The translations under genes and the position numbers were made by a program. The notes beneath the pieces are model-generated. The model was not told the origin of the DNA and searched no databases. It saw only the letters and a list, made by a program, of their open reading frames with translations. A stretch of DNA of 64,000 bases, taken from the NCBI GenBank assembly GCA_900315945.1, contig ONAZ01000010.1:1-64000 (forward strand), in the 5' to 3' direction. This document shows, piece by piece, positions 9,560 through 17,620 of this stretch. The stretch's first letter is position 1; each line of letters begins with the position of its first letter. The DNA is from an uncultured Lachnospiraceae bacterium. Its GTDB lineage: Bacteria > Bacillota > Clostridia > Lachnospirales > Lachnospiraceae.

Positions 9560-10777
9560 ATGAAGACAGGAACAAAGATAGGTTGGGCCTTAATAGCGTT
9601 ATCCGTTGTTTTGTCGATTTGGGTAATAGTTGGGGGCAGTTCTAATGCCGATAGGCAAGAAGGAGACTTTATTCTAAGTGATGACGGTACAGTAGCTATA
9701 GAATACACAGGTTCTGGTGGTTCTGTAAGCGTACCTGATGGTGTTGTCACAATAAGCGATGGTATATTCAAGAATAATCAGAATATTACCAGTATTACAA
9801 TGCCAGATACTGTAACATCTATAGGAGCTGATATGTGTTCTGGATGTACACAACTTCAGAGCATTTCCCTTAGTAGTGGTATATCAAGTATTCCGGCAAA
9901 TGCTTTTAGAGAATGCTCAGGACTTGTATCCATATCCCTTCCAAGTGTGAATTCAATTGGTTCGAACGCATTTTACGGATGTTCAACACTTTCATCTATA
10001 ACAATACCAGCAAGTTGTACAAGCATTTCACTTCCAAGTGCATTTGCAGGATGTGATAACTTAGGAGAGATATCAGTAAGCTCTGGCAATCCTAATTATT
10101 CAAGTTCAGACGGATGTCTCTACAATGGAGCTAAGACAAGACTAATTCTTGTTCCAGCTGGCAAATCTTCTGTATCAATAGCAAGTTCTTGTACAACAAT
10201 TGGTTCAGGATCATTTAGTGGAGCTTCTTATGTAACAAGCTTAACAGTTCCTGATTCAGTGACAACTATAGAAGAGGGAGCATTTAGCAACTCCGGAATT
10301 AGAACAATTACTATACCTGCTTCAGTAACTTCAATTGGAGCACAGTCTGGTTGGACACCTGCTACGATATATGGTTATGCTGATTCAGCGGCTGAGACAT
10401 ATGCCAAGAATAATAGTATTCCATTTGTAGTTATTGGACCACAGCCTGATCCACCGGGACCATCGCCAGAACCTACTCCAACACCTACTCCTACACCAGA
10501 TCCAGAGCCTACACCATATGATCCGGCCGCAGGAGATGTTGTTAATCCTGATGGAACAATAACTAAGGCAGATGGAACTGTTGTGGATGCTAATGGAAAT
10601 GTTATTCGTGCAGGAACTGGTGCTACAGGAACAAGTCATACGAAAGATGCCACACCTGGTACTGCTGATGGATTAGATCCAAGATACTTCTTATGTATTG
10701 CAGTATTTCTTGGAGGAGCTGGTTGCATAGTATATGCTAGACATCGCAAGATAAAGTATCTTAATAAGAAGAAATAA
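9560..10777 (+). CDS. BspA-type leucine-rich-repeat surface protein with sorting signal
   Basis: A 405-residue protein. A start at 9560 is chosen because GGAGA lies 9 nt upstream; the upstream GTG (9533) and ATG (9554) are poorly spaced. Order: N-terminal signal or anchor segment (1-25), about 10 BspA/LRR_5 repeats (ITSIGAxAFxxCxxLxSIxIPxS type, about 45-280), a Pro/Thr/Glu linker (P-TPTPTP), a PDGTITKADG-type segment and a C-terminal tail. From residue 365 the tail reads TPGTADGLDP, a hydrophobic stretch and RHRK...KKK, the three-part layout of a cell-wall sorting signal with TPGTA in place of LPxTG. It is probably attached to the wall by the adjacent sortase. BspA repeats are common in host-associated adhesins; the ligand is unknown. 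Confidence 0.8.
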   Translation: MKTGTKIGWALIALSVVLSIWVIVGGSSNADRQEGDFILSDDGTVAIEYTGSGGSVSVPDGVVTISDGIFKNNQNITSITMPDTVTSIGADMCSGCTQLQSISLSSGISSIPANAFRECSGLVSISLPSVNSIGSNAFYGCSTLSSITIPASCTSISLPSAFAGCDNLGEISVSSGNPNYSSSDGCLYNGAKTRLILVPAGKSSVSIASSCTTIGSGSFSGASYVTSLTVPDSVTTIEEGAFSNSGIRTITIPASVTSIGAQSGWTPATIYGYADSAAETYAKNNSIPFVVIGPQPDPPGPSPEPTPTPTPTPDPEPTPYDPAAGDVVNPDGTITKADGTVVDANGNVIRAGTGATGTSHTKDATPGTADGLDPRYFLCIAVFLGGAGCIVYARHRKIKYLNKKK

Positions 10778-10783
10778 ATATTA

Positions 10784-10810
10784 AAACTCGAGGTTTTCCT
10801 CGAGTTTTTC
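10784..10810 (+). terminator. Intrinsic terminator after LRR gene
   Basis: AAACTCGAGG / CCTCGAGTTT stem with a TTTT loop followed by TTTTTC, 7 nt after the stop codon. It closes the surface-protein block. Confidence 0.9.
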
Positions 10811-10849
10811 TTATATTGTGAAATAATATACAAAAAATAATCAAGAATG

Positions 10850-10878
10850 TTGATAATAATTGTAATGTATGCTAATAT
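10850..10878 (+). promoter_or_regulatory. Sigma-A type promoter of the receiver gene
   Basis: TTGATA (10850-10855), 17-bp spacer, TAATAT (10873-10878), about 30 bp before the receiver-domain gene. Confidence 0.65.
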
Positions 10879-10908
10879 TTTTATGTAAAGGGACTGCGAG
10901 GTGATAAT

Positions 10909-11265
10909 ATGGCTAAGATACTTGTTGTAGATGACAATGATTATACAAGACTAATGTTACAAGGTATCCTTGTATCAGAGGGACATGATGTTGTAAATGC
11001 TAGAGATGGTGAAGAGCTTGTTGAAGCATATGAAGCTAATAAGCCTGATGTAGTAATGCTTGATGTGGTAATGCCTAATGTGGATGGAATCACAGCAGCA
11101 AAGGAATTGTTAAAGGTTCATCCAGATGCTAAGGTTGTTATTGAGTCTGCACAACAGGTTTCACAACTTCAGAAGGAAGCAGAAGATATTGGAATCATTG
11201 GATATGTTACGAAGCCATTTGATGTTGAAAGTATATCAGCAATAATTAAGAAAGCATTAAGCTAA
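10909..11265 (+). CDS. Stand-alone CheY-like response regulator receiver
   Basis: A 118-residue single receiver domain with no output domain. Readable marks: acidic pair in VVDDND (residues 8-9), phospho-acceptor Asp in VVMLDVVMPNVDG (about residue 52) and the conserved Lys in YVTKPF (about 102). The usual Thr/Ser switch position is a Ser in VVIESAQ. It has its own promoter and terminator, with no histidine kinase or chemotaxis gene beside it, so it is an orphan. It could relay phosphate to a flagellar or hybrid kinase system elsewhere. It resembles CheY in length but cannot be assigned to motility from context. Confidence 0.9.
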   Translation: MAKILVVDDNDYTRLMLQGILVSEGHDVVNARDGEELVEAYEANKPDVVMLDVVMPNVDGITAAKELLKVHPDAKVVIESAQQVSQLQKEAEDIGIIGYVTKPFDVESISAIIKKALS

Positions 11266-11282
11266 ATTTAGAGTGTTAATAA

Positions 11283-11306
11283 GGGCGTAGCCAGAAGGCT
11301 ACGCCC
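11283..11306. terminator. Bidirectional terminator between receiver and epimerase
   Basis: GGGCGTAGCC-agaa-GGCTACGCCC, a perfect 10-bp stem between two converging genes, with a T-rich tail on the plus strand and an A-rich flank that serves the minus strand. Confidence 0.85.
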
Positions 11307-11319
11307 TATTTTAGTCTAT

Positions 11320-12348
11320 TTATACAAGAAATTCGTATTCTGTATAACTATTAACCAATACACCTTTCTTAAGTATAGGTTTAATAAAACTATCTACATT
11401 AATAGAATTAGGGGCATATTGAGTTTCTATTGCGACACCACTCCTAGGGGAGTATGGGTGATTTCCCTTGCCAATATCTTCTTTAGAAAGGTAATTTCCA
11501 GTATATAATTGTATGCAAGGAGCACTTGTATATATATTAAGTGTAATATCTTCTTCTGGAGAGGTAAGTGTTGCGGCAGGAACACTAAATTCTTCGTCTG
11601 GTTTAGAACAGTTATCATTTAGGATATAGTTATGGTCGTATCCATTTCCATATATTAGCTGTTTATAGGAATCGTTAATCCTAGAGCCTAACACTGTAGG
11701 ATGTAGAAAATCCATAGGAGTATCCTTTACACTAAGGATTTCTCCATGACATATGGCGTGTTCATCACAAGGAGTAAAGGCATCTGCATTAATAGTTAAT
11801 TTGTGATTTAATATATCCCCTGAATCATGGCCGTTCAAGTTAAAGTAGCTATGATTAGTAGGATTAAATAAAGTATCCTTGTCTGATTTTCCCGAGTAGT
11901 CAATTCTAAGGCAGTTATCATTAACACTATATTCTACAACAAATTCTCTATTCCCAGGAAAGCCCATATCTAAATCATCACAGCTAATGGAGAATTTTAC
12001 ATAATGATTATTTGCAGTAACAACATTCCAAAGCCTTTTGTGAAGTGGTTCTAATCCACTATGAAGGTTATTATTGCCATCATTTTGATCTAGAGTATAT
12101 TCCCTGCCATTAAGAGTAAATTTTGCATTCTCTATTCTGTTGGCGTTAGGAAGAACACAGCTTCCAAAACAAGGTGGGTTATCAAAATAGTCTTCTATGT
12201 TCTCATAACCAAGGACAACGTCAACATCTGTACCATCAGCCTTAGTAACCCATAGATTCAACAAAGTGCAACCATAATTAGTAATTCTAGCTTTAATTTT
12301 TCCACTACCTATAGTAAAATACTTAATATCTTCAACATTACAATGCAT
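11320..12348 (-). CDS. galM: Aldose 1-epimerase (galactose mutarotase)
   Basis: Interconverts alpha and beta anomers of aldoses such as galactose in the cytoplasm. 342 residues. The start is placed at 12348 because CAGGAGG lies about 7 nt upstream; an upstream in-frame ATG at 12372 would lie before that site. Family motifs: NPTNHSYFNLNG carrying a catalytic His, YDHNYIL, and GVAIETQYAPN carrying the catalytic Glu near the C-terminus. It stands alone, with no other gal genes in the window, so a general sugar role is likely. It converges on the receiver gene across a shared terminator. Confidence 0.9.
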   Translation of the reverse strand: MHCNVEDIKYFTIGSGKIKARITNYGCTLLNLWVTKADGTDVDVVLGYENIEDYFDNPPCFGSCVLPNANRIENAKFTLNGREYTLDQNDGNNNLHSGLEPLHKRLWNVVTANNHYVKFSISCDDLDMGFPGNREFVVEYSVNDNCLRIDYSGKSDKDTLFNPTNHSYFNLNGHDSGDILNHKLTINADAFTPCDEHAICHGEILSVKDTPMDFLHPTVLGSRINDSYKQLIYGNGYDHNYILNDNCSKPDEEFSVPAATLTSPEEDITLNIYTSAPCIQLYTGNYLSKEDIGKGNHPYSPRSGVAIETQYAPNSINVDSFIKPILKKGVLVNSYTEYEFLV

Positions 12349-12402
12349 ACAACCAACCTCCTGTATTAACACTGTTATCCATTACTGGGGGAATATAGTG
12401 AT

Positions 12403-12642
12403 AGTAAATCGAATAAAATGTATTTCTCTCACCGAACTTCGTTCGACGTTCGAGAAACACTTTTATCCGATTTACTAAAATTATAAGCTCAGCCAAGTAA
12501 TTAAAAATGTTTTTCGAACATTGGGCTTGCCCAGTGAGAAAAATATTATTTAATTACTTGGCGGGTATATAACTATTGCAAAGGATAAAAGTGTTTTTTT
12601 AAATTTTGTATTGTTCGGTGAGAGAAATACTATTTATCCGAT
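12403..12642. repeat. Composite ~240-bp palindromic element
   Basis: Between galM and fbp. The outer arms (about 12408-12437 and 12611-12642) are inverted repeats sharing an exact 17-nt block TATTTCTCTCACCGAAC. Inside are three imperfect hairpins: 12403-12476, 12492-12562 (GCCAAGTAATT / AATTACTTGGC ends, apical GGGC-tt-GCCC) and 12583-12639. The first and third are also related in inverse orientation (GGATAAAAGTGTTT). There is no open reading frame. It resembles a miniature inverted-repeat element or a structured regulatory RNA, and explains most of the gap between the two genes. Confidence 0.75.
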
Positions 12643-12721
12643 GTACGTTGGCATATTACACCCCCAGCGTAGAGATATGTGTATAATAATTAATTGTATT
12701 ATATCATACTGTGCTTTATGT

Positions 12722-12727
12722 TATAAT
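12722..12727 (+). promoter_or_regulatory. Probable -10 of fbp
   Basis: TATAAT preceded by TGT gives an extended -10, about 33 bp before the fbp start. No convincing -35 at 17 bp was seen. Confidence 0.4.
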
Positions 12728-12759
12728 AACATATATATTTGATTGGGGGAGGATGTATA

Positions 12760-14685
12760 ATGAACGGTAGTGATAAAAAGTATCTAAATCTTTTAGCGAA
12801 AGAATATCCTACAAAACAGGCAGTATGCCGCGAAATTATTAATCTTAACGCAATTCTTAATCTTCCAAAGGGAACAGAACATTTCATGAGTGATTTACAT
12901 GGAGAATATGAAGCATTTCTCCATATTCTTAATAATTGCTCTGGTGTTGTAAAAGAGAAGGTTGACATGGCCTTTGAAGACACCTTACTTCCTAACGAAA
13001 AGTGTGAGATCTGTACACTTATTTATTATCCTAGAGAAAAACTTAAGATGCTCCATAAAGAAAGGGAACTTACTGAAGAGTGGTATAAGATGTCACTTAA
13101 TCAGCTTATTGAGGTTGCCCGTAATCTTTCTTCTAAGTATACCCGTTCTAAAGTAAGAAAGGCAATGCCTAAGGATTTTGCATATATTATTGACGAATTA
13201 ATCCACGTTCCAAAGGACGAGGATGATAATCAGGATTTGTATCATAAGAAAATCCTAGAGACAATACTTGCCTTAGATAATGGTGATGAATTTATAGTTG
13301 CTTTATCAGGGCTTATTAAGCGCCTTGCTGTCGATCATCTTCATATTGTTGGTGATATATTTGACAGAGGGGCAAATGCTGATAAGATAATAGACCTTCT
13401 AATGGAACATCACTCCATTGACATTGAGTGGGGTAATCACGATGTACTATGGATGGGTGCGGCTGCAGGCTCTCCAGCCTGTATAGCTAATCTTGTTCGT
13501 AATAATCTTAAGTATAGTAATATTGAGATTCTAGAGAATGGTTATGGTATTTCCCTAAGGAATCTTGTGCTTTTTGCCTTAGAGACATATGACGAGAAAG
13601 ATCCAATTACTGCAGCTTACAAGGCTATGTCCGTAATACTTCAGAAGGTTGAAGGAGCTACTATTGTTGCAAATCCAGAATTTGAAATGGATGATAGAAG
13701 ACTTCTTCATAGAATAAACTGGGATAATTATACAATTGAGATAGAGGGAGAGACATACGAATTAAATACCCATGATTTCCCGACTATAGATCCGGAGAAT
13801 CCATATGTCTTATCACCTGAAGAGAAGAAGATAATGGATGATCTTGTAGTTGATTTTACTAGTGGAGATAGAATAAATCGTCATATTGAATTCTTATATG
13901 ACAAGGGCAGTATATACAAAGTATATAATCAGAATCTTTTGTACCATGGATGTGTTCCTCTTGATGAGAATGGTAATTTTGATACTGTATTGATAGATGG
14001 AAAAGCATATTCTGGCAGGGCTTATTTTGAAGCGGCGGAGGATGTTGCTCGTCGTGCTTATTATATGAGAAGCAGAGATGATTTGATTAGATCAAGGAAT
14101 AAGTCTCGACATGATAAAGATTTAGACTTTATGTGGTATCTCTGGGGTGGCCCTAAGTCCCCTATGTGTGGTCGAATAGTTAAGACCTTTGAGAGAACAT
14201 ATATAGATGATAAGAAGACATGGGAGGAGCCTCAGAATCCTTATTACAAATATCATTATGAAGAGAGATATGTGAGAATGATACTTAATGAATTTGAGCT
14301 TTTCTCTGACATGTCACATGTTATAAATGGACATACACCGGTAAAACTTGGTAAAGGTGAGGTCCCGGTTAGAGCCAATGGTAAATTATACGTTATTGAT
14401 GGTGGCTTCTCCAAAGCATATCACAAGTCCACAGGGCATGCAGGTTATACCCTAATCTATAATTCCCACGGAATTAGACTTATGTCCCATAATCCATTTA
14501 CAAGTGTGGAACAGGCACTGCGTAATAATGACGATATTGAATCTGAGTCTAATATGGTTGAGGTAGAGAAGAATCGTGTAATGGTAAGGGATACTGATAT
14601 TGGTAAAGGTATCCTAGAGGATATAAGAGATTTAGAAGATTTGTTAAAATGTTATAGAAGCGGAGAAATAATAGAAGACGATTAA
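12760..14685 (+). CDS. fbp: Fructose-1,6-bisphosphatase, class III
   Basis: Gluconeogenic enzyme that hydrolyses fructose 1,6-bisphosphate to fructose 6-phosphate. 641 residues, the usual length of the Firmicutes class III family, which is unrelated to the class I enzyme. Metallophosphatase motifs are in order: MSDLHGEYE near residue 45, VGDIFDRGANADKI near 200, WGNHD near 223 and a late NGHTPV. The start at 12760 follows GGGGGAGG with 7-nt spacing; the earlier in-frame TTG at 12739 overlaps that ribosome site and is rejected. A monocistronic layout with its own -10 and terminator is likely. Confidence 0.95.
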   Translation: MNGSDKKYLNLLAKEYPTKQAVCREIINLNAILNLPKGTEHFMSDLHGEYEAFLHILNNCSGVVKEKVDMAFEDTLLPNEKCEICTLIYYPREKLKMLHKERELTEEWYKMSLNQLIEVARNLSSKYTRSKVRKAMPKDFAYIIDELIHVPKDEDDNQDLYHKKILETILALDNGDEFIVALSGLIKRLAVDHLHIVGDIFDRGANADKIIDLLMEHHSIDIEWGNHDVLWMGAAAGSPACIANLVRNNLKYSNIEILENGYGISLRNLVLFALETYDEKDPITAAYKAMSVILQKVEGATIVANPEFEMDDRRLLHRINWDNYTIEIEGETYELNTHDFPTIDPENPYVLSPEEKKIMDDLVVDFTSGDRINRHIEFLYDKGSIYKVYNQNLLYHGCVPLDENGNFDTVLIDGKAYSGRAYFEAAEDVARRAYYMRSRDDLIRSRNKSRHDKDLDFMWYLWGGPKSPMCGRIVKTFERTYIDDKKTWEEPQNPYYKYHYEERYVRMILNEFELFSDMSHVINGHTPVKLGKGEVPVRANGKLYVIDGGFSKAYHKSTGHAGYTLIYNSHGIRLMSHNPFTSVEQALRNNDDIESESNMVEVEKNRVMVRDTDIGKGILEDIRDLEDLLKCYRSGEIIEDD

Positions 14686-14710
14686 AAAAGAGCCTCAAGG
14701 GCTCTTTTTT
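14684..14710. terminator. Bidirectional terminator fbp / PLC-like
   Basis: A-tract, GAGCC-tcaa-GGGCTC stem and a T-tract, overlapping both converging gene ends. Confidence 0.9.
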
Positions 14711-15692
14711 AATCTTGATTTAATAAGTATGGTAATCCGCTATCATATGAGCAGTTATTAAGAGAATCTAATAGATTCTTTAGATTAGCATCTTTCTCGT
14801 CAGGAGTTAAGTCTCTGGAAATTGTTTGCGATTTCGAATAATAATGCAATCTTTCTTCAAAGGTCTTAGTAGCACTATCTATAAGGTCATATACGCTTTT
14901 GCAACTTTCTTTCGACTTATCCCAAGGATTAAACCACTTCTTATGTCTAAGATTACAAGGATCAGAATATCTCGTTACTTTATCATTTGGAATCATTGGA
15001 GAAATTACAGCATGTCCAATTACAAATCGCTCTAGTAATCTTACGGAGAACTTCTTGATTCCCTTAGGGTCTTTCATAAGATTTGCCTCAAGTGCCATGG
15101 CTCCAATGGCATGTCTTATGTGTAGAAGAAGTATCTTGTTATCTGGGAATGTCTTCCTTATTGCCTCATATAAGAGTATTGATATAACAATATGCTCTTT
15201 TACAGTAAGAAGAATCGTATCTCCCATTCTAAATTCGCTGGGTTTCATATGTGAATAGTGGCGAAGCAGGGCATTATCTATATCTGTTTCAAGAAATACA
15301 TGGATACCGAAATCATATAGTTTCTTATCATCATGCTCCATATATTTTGTTCTGTGGTAAATATATGGATGTACAGTAGAATCGAGGGTGTAATGGGCTA
15401 TAAAGCCACTAATATATGAATCAGCAATTAATCGGCTTTCTTTCTTTATAAAGTGATTTCTTGCGCTTATAAGTGCTTTAAAGAAATCGTTAGTCTTTCC
15501 TTTGTGAATAACATTTCCAATATTCTTCTTGTAGAAAAGCCATGCAGGCAGGTAATAGAAGAATACATCGGGTCCTTGTAGTCCCAGATGGTAACTTTGA
15601 GGAAATCTGATTAAGTACTGCTCATATTTGTCGGGAGTAATATTATTAAGAGCATTACGACCAAATAGATAATGTGTTTTGAAACCTGGCAT
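14709..15692 (-). CDS. Zinc-dependent phospholipase C-like protein
   Basis: A 327-residue protein resembling the zinc-dependent phospholipase C / S1-P1 nuclease-like fold (PF00882 type). The opening PGFKTHYLFG has an early His, followed by LGLQGPDVFFY, GFIAHYTLDSTVHPYIYHRT and HVFLETDID, which supply the His/Asp metal-ligand pattern. There is no signal peptide, so a cytoplasmic location is more likely than secretion, which argues against a toxin role. GGAGG lies 9 nt before the ATG. It is divergent from the radical SAM gene across about 250 bp that contains a short tandem TATATACAC repeat. The substrate is unknown. Confidence 0.75.
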   Translation of the reverse strand: MPGFKTHYLFGRNALNNITPDKYEQYLIRFPQSYHLGLQGPDVFFYYLPAWLFYKKNIGNVIHKGKTNDFFKALISARNHFIKKESRLIADSYISGFIAHYTLDSTVHPYIYHRTKYMEHDDKKLYDFGIHVFLETDIDNALLRHYSHMKPSEFRMGDTILLTVKEHIVISILLYEAIRKTFPDNKILLLHIRHAIGAMALEANLMKDPKGIKKFSVRLLERFVIGHAVISPMIPNDKVTRYSDPCNLRHKKWFNPWDKSKESCKSVYDLIDSATKTFEERLHYYSKSQTISRDLTPDEKDANLKNLLDSLNNCSYDSGLPYLLNQD

Positions 15693-15700
15693 AATTAAAC

Positions 15701-15731
15701 CTCCATATATACACTATATATACACTATATA
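15701..15731. repeat. Short tandem TATATACAC repeat
   Basis: Three tandem copies of a TATATACAC-like 9-11-nt unit in the divergent intergenic region, close to the PLC-like start. It may act as an AT-rich promoter element; no function can be shown. Confidence 0.35.
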
Positions 15732-15943
15732 TTACTAAGACCTTGTGATGTATAATCAATAACTTACTGATTAATTATATCATACTTGTAATAAAAGCAA
15801 CAAAAAGAACGCTTATAAAAAAAGAAAAATATGCAAAAATACTACTAGAATAATAGACATAAATGATGTATATTAAAGAATACGTTTTTAAAAGGGTTAA
15901 AAGATATATTTATATGTAATTAATAAGAGTATGGGAGGAATAT

Positions 15944-17449
15944 ATGGCTTCAATTAAAGAAAATATATCACATGCAGTAGAACGTAAGGCGTTTGGAATG
16001 CTTGTTGATAGGTTGATTAAGAAAATAGGCAAGAAGGAAGATGTTAATAAACGAAGTGAAGTTTATATTAAGATAGCAGATTCCACAGTTAAGTTCTGGG
16101 GTAAAGAGGCTACTAATATGGATAGCCTTAATAAGGTTCGTGAAGCATTTAAGAATCCGGATAATAGATGGGTTAAGTTCCTTAACCAGATAATTGATGA
16201 GACAGATCCTAATTGTGCCAAGACTTTACTTATTAATCTTGGATATGAAGGATTTCTCCGCGGAACTAAGATGATTCGTGAGAACCGTAAAATATATAAT
16301 TGTAATATTCCATGGTTAATATTATTTGATCCAACAGATGCTTGCAATCTTCATTGTACAGGATGCTGGTCTGGTACATATGGCCATAAGAACAATCTTT
16401 CTTTTGAAGATATGGATAAGATTGTATCACAGGGTAAAGAACTTGGAACACATCTATATCTTATGACAGGTGGAGAACCAACTGTAAGAATGAAGGACAT
16501 TTTCAAGCTTGCAGAGAAGCATAACGATTGTTATTTCGCTTTATTTAGCAATTCTACACTTATTAATGAAGAGGTTTGTAAAGAGGTTGTAAGGCTCGGT
16601 AATATTACTTTCCTTCTATCTGTGGAAGGTTCGGAAGAGACAAATGACGAGCGTCGTGGTGAAGGTCACTACGCGGCAGCTATGAAGGCAATGGATCTTC
16701 TTAAGAAATACGGAATAATATTTGGAACATCTATCTGCTATACAAGAAATAATATTGAAGCAGTTACTGATGAGAAGTTCTTTAGATTTTTGGCAGAGAA
16801 GGGTGCAAGATTCGGATTCTACTTCCACTATATGCCAATTGGTGGAAATGCTGCACCAGAGCTTATGCCTACAATGGAACAGCGAAAACAGATTATTGAC
16901 AAGATTCGTTGGGTAAGAACTGGAGATAATGATATAGGATTCTTCCCTATGGACTTCCAGAATGATGGTGAATTCGTTGGAGGATGTATAGCAGGTGGAA
17001 GAAATTATTTCCACATTAATGCCCAGGGAGATGCAGAGCCATGCGTATTTATTCATTTCTCGGATACGAATATTAAGACACATTCTATTCTCGAGATGTT
17101 ACAGAGTCCTCTATTTAAAGCATATCATGAAGGACAACCATTTAATAGAAATATGCTTCGTCCTTGTCCAATGCTTGAGAATCCAGACCTTCTTAAAGAG
17201 ATGGTTAAGAAGACAGGGGCTCATGGTACTAATGCAGAATGTGAAGAGACGGCAGAACAGCTTTGTGCTAAATGTGAAAACTACGCTAAGGAATGGGCTC
17301 CAATTGCTGATGAAATCTGGGCCAACCAGACTCATAAATTCAGACCTTATGAGAATTATTCTCTTGAGAAGAGAGAGAATCCTGAGCTTGCTGCATTTGA
17401 GCATGTGGACGCTCCAACGGGCTTAGACCTTGATAATCTACATGTATAA
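15944..17449 (+). CDS. Radical SAM protein with SPASM-like C-terminal cysteines
   Basis: A 501-residue radical SAM enzyme of unknown substrate. The 4Fe-4S site is Cys134-x3-Cys138-x2-Cys141 (CNLHCTGC). The SAM-binding TGGEP follows at about 177, and the TIM-barrel body runs to about 330. The C-terminal part carries more cysteines (GGCIAGG, EPCVFIH, RPCPM, CEETAEQLCAKC), consistent with auxiliary Fe-S clusters as in SPASM or related domains. Residues 1-110 form a charged, mostly helical N-terminal region not typical of small anaerobic sulfatase-type enzymes. The next gene is a DUF234-type ATPase after a large hairpin; no precursor peptide gene was seen, so RiPP maturation is not supported. Confidence 0.85.
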   Translation: MASIKENISHAVERKAFGMLVDRLIKKIGKKEDVNKRSEVYIKIADSTVKFWGKEATNMDSLNKVREAFKNPDNRWVKFLNQIIDETDPNCAKTLLINLGYEGFLRGTKMIRENRKIYNCNIPWLILFDPTDACNLHCTGCWSGTYGHKNNLSFEDMDKIVSQGKELGTHLYLMTGGEPTVRMKDIFKLAEKHNDCYFALFSNSTLINEEVCKEVVRLGNITFLLSVEGSEETNDERRGEGHYAAAMKAMDLLKKYGIIFGTSICYTRNNIEAVTDEKFFRFLAEKGARFGFYFHYMPIGGNAAPELMPTMEQRKQIIDKIRWVRTGDNDIGFFPMDFQNDGEFVGGCIAGGRNYFHINAQGDAEPCVFIHFSDTNIKTHSILEMLQSPLFKAYHEGQPFNRNMLRPCPMLENPDLLKEMVKKTGAHGTNAECEETAEQLCAKCENYAKEWAPIADEIWANQTHKFRPYENYSLEKRENPELAAFEHVDAPTGLDLDNLHV

Positions 17450-17470
17450 TTGCATAAGAGTTTACTAAGA

Positions 17471-17535
17471 TTTAAGTGCTCCAAGACCTCTGCGTAGACA
17501 TTCTTAAGTCAAGCAGAGGTACTTGGAGTCTTAAA
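17471..17535 (+). terminator. Long hairpin downstream of radical SAM gene
   Basis: Nearly complementary arms of about 23 nt (TTTAAG, then CTCCAAG and ACCTCTGC; mirrored by GCAGAGGT, CTTGGAG and CTTAAA) enclose a 19-nt loop. No T-run follows, so it may be a processing or mRNA-stability hairpin rather than a classical terminator. It separates the radical SAM gene from the ATPase gene. Confidence 0.6.
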
Positions 17536-17620
17536 TCATAATTAACACTTGATAATTTAGTTGAATCGTAATACAATAAAATCGCTACATATTGGTGTGA
17601 GTAGCGGAAGAGGTATTAAA

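Noticed and set aside
12403-12642. tRNA or riboswitch in the galM-fbp gap
   Set aside because: No cloverleaf and no known riboswitch core was recognised; the palindrome explains the structure.
15944-17449. RiPP system around the radical SAM gene
   Set aside because: No small precursor gene, peptidase or transporter is adjacent.
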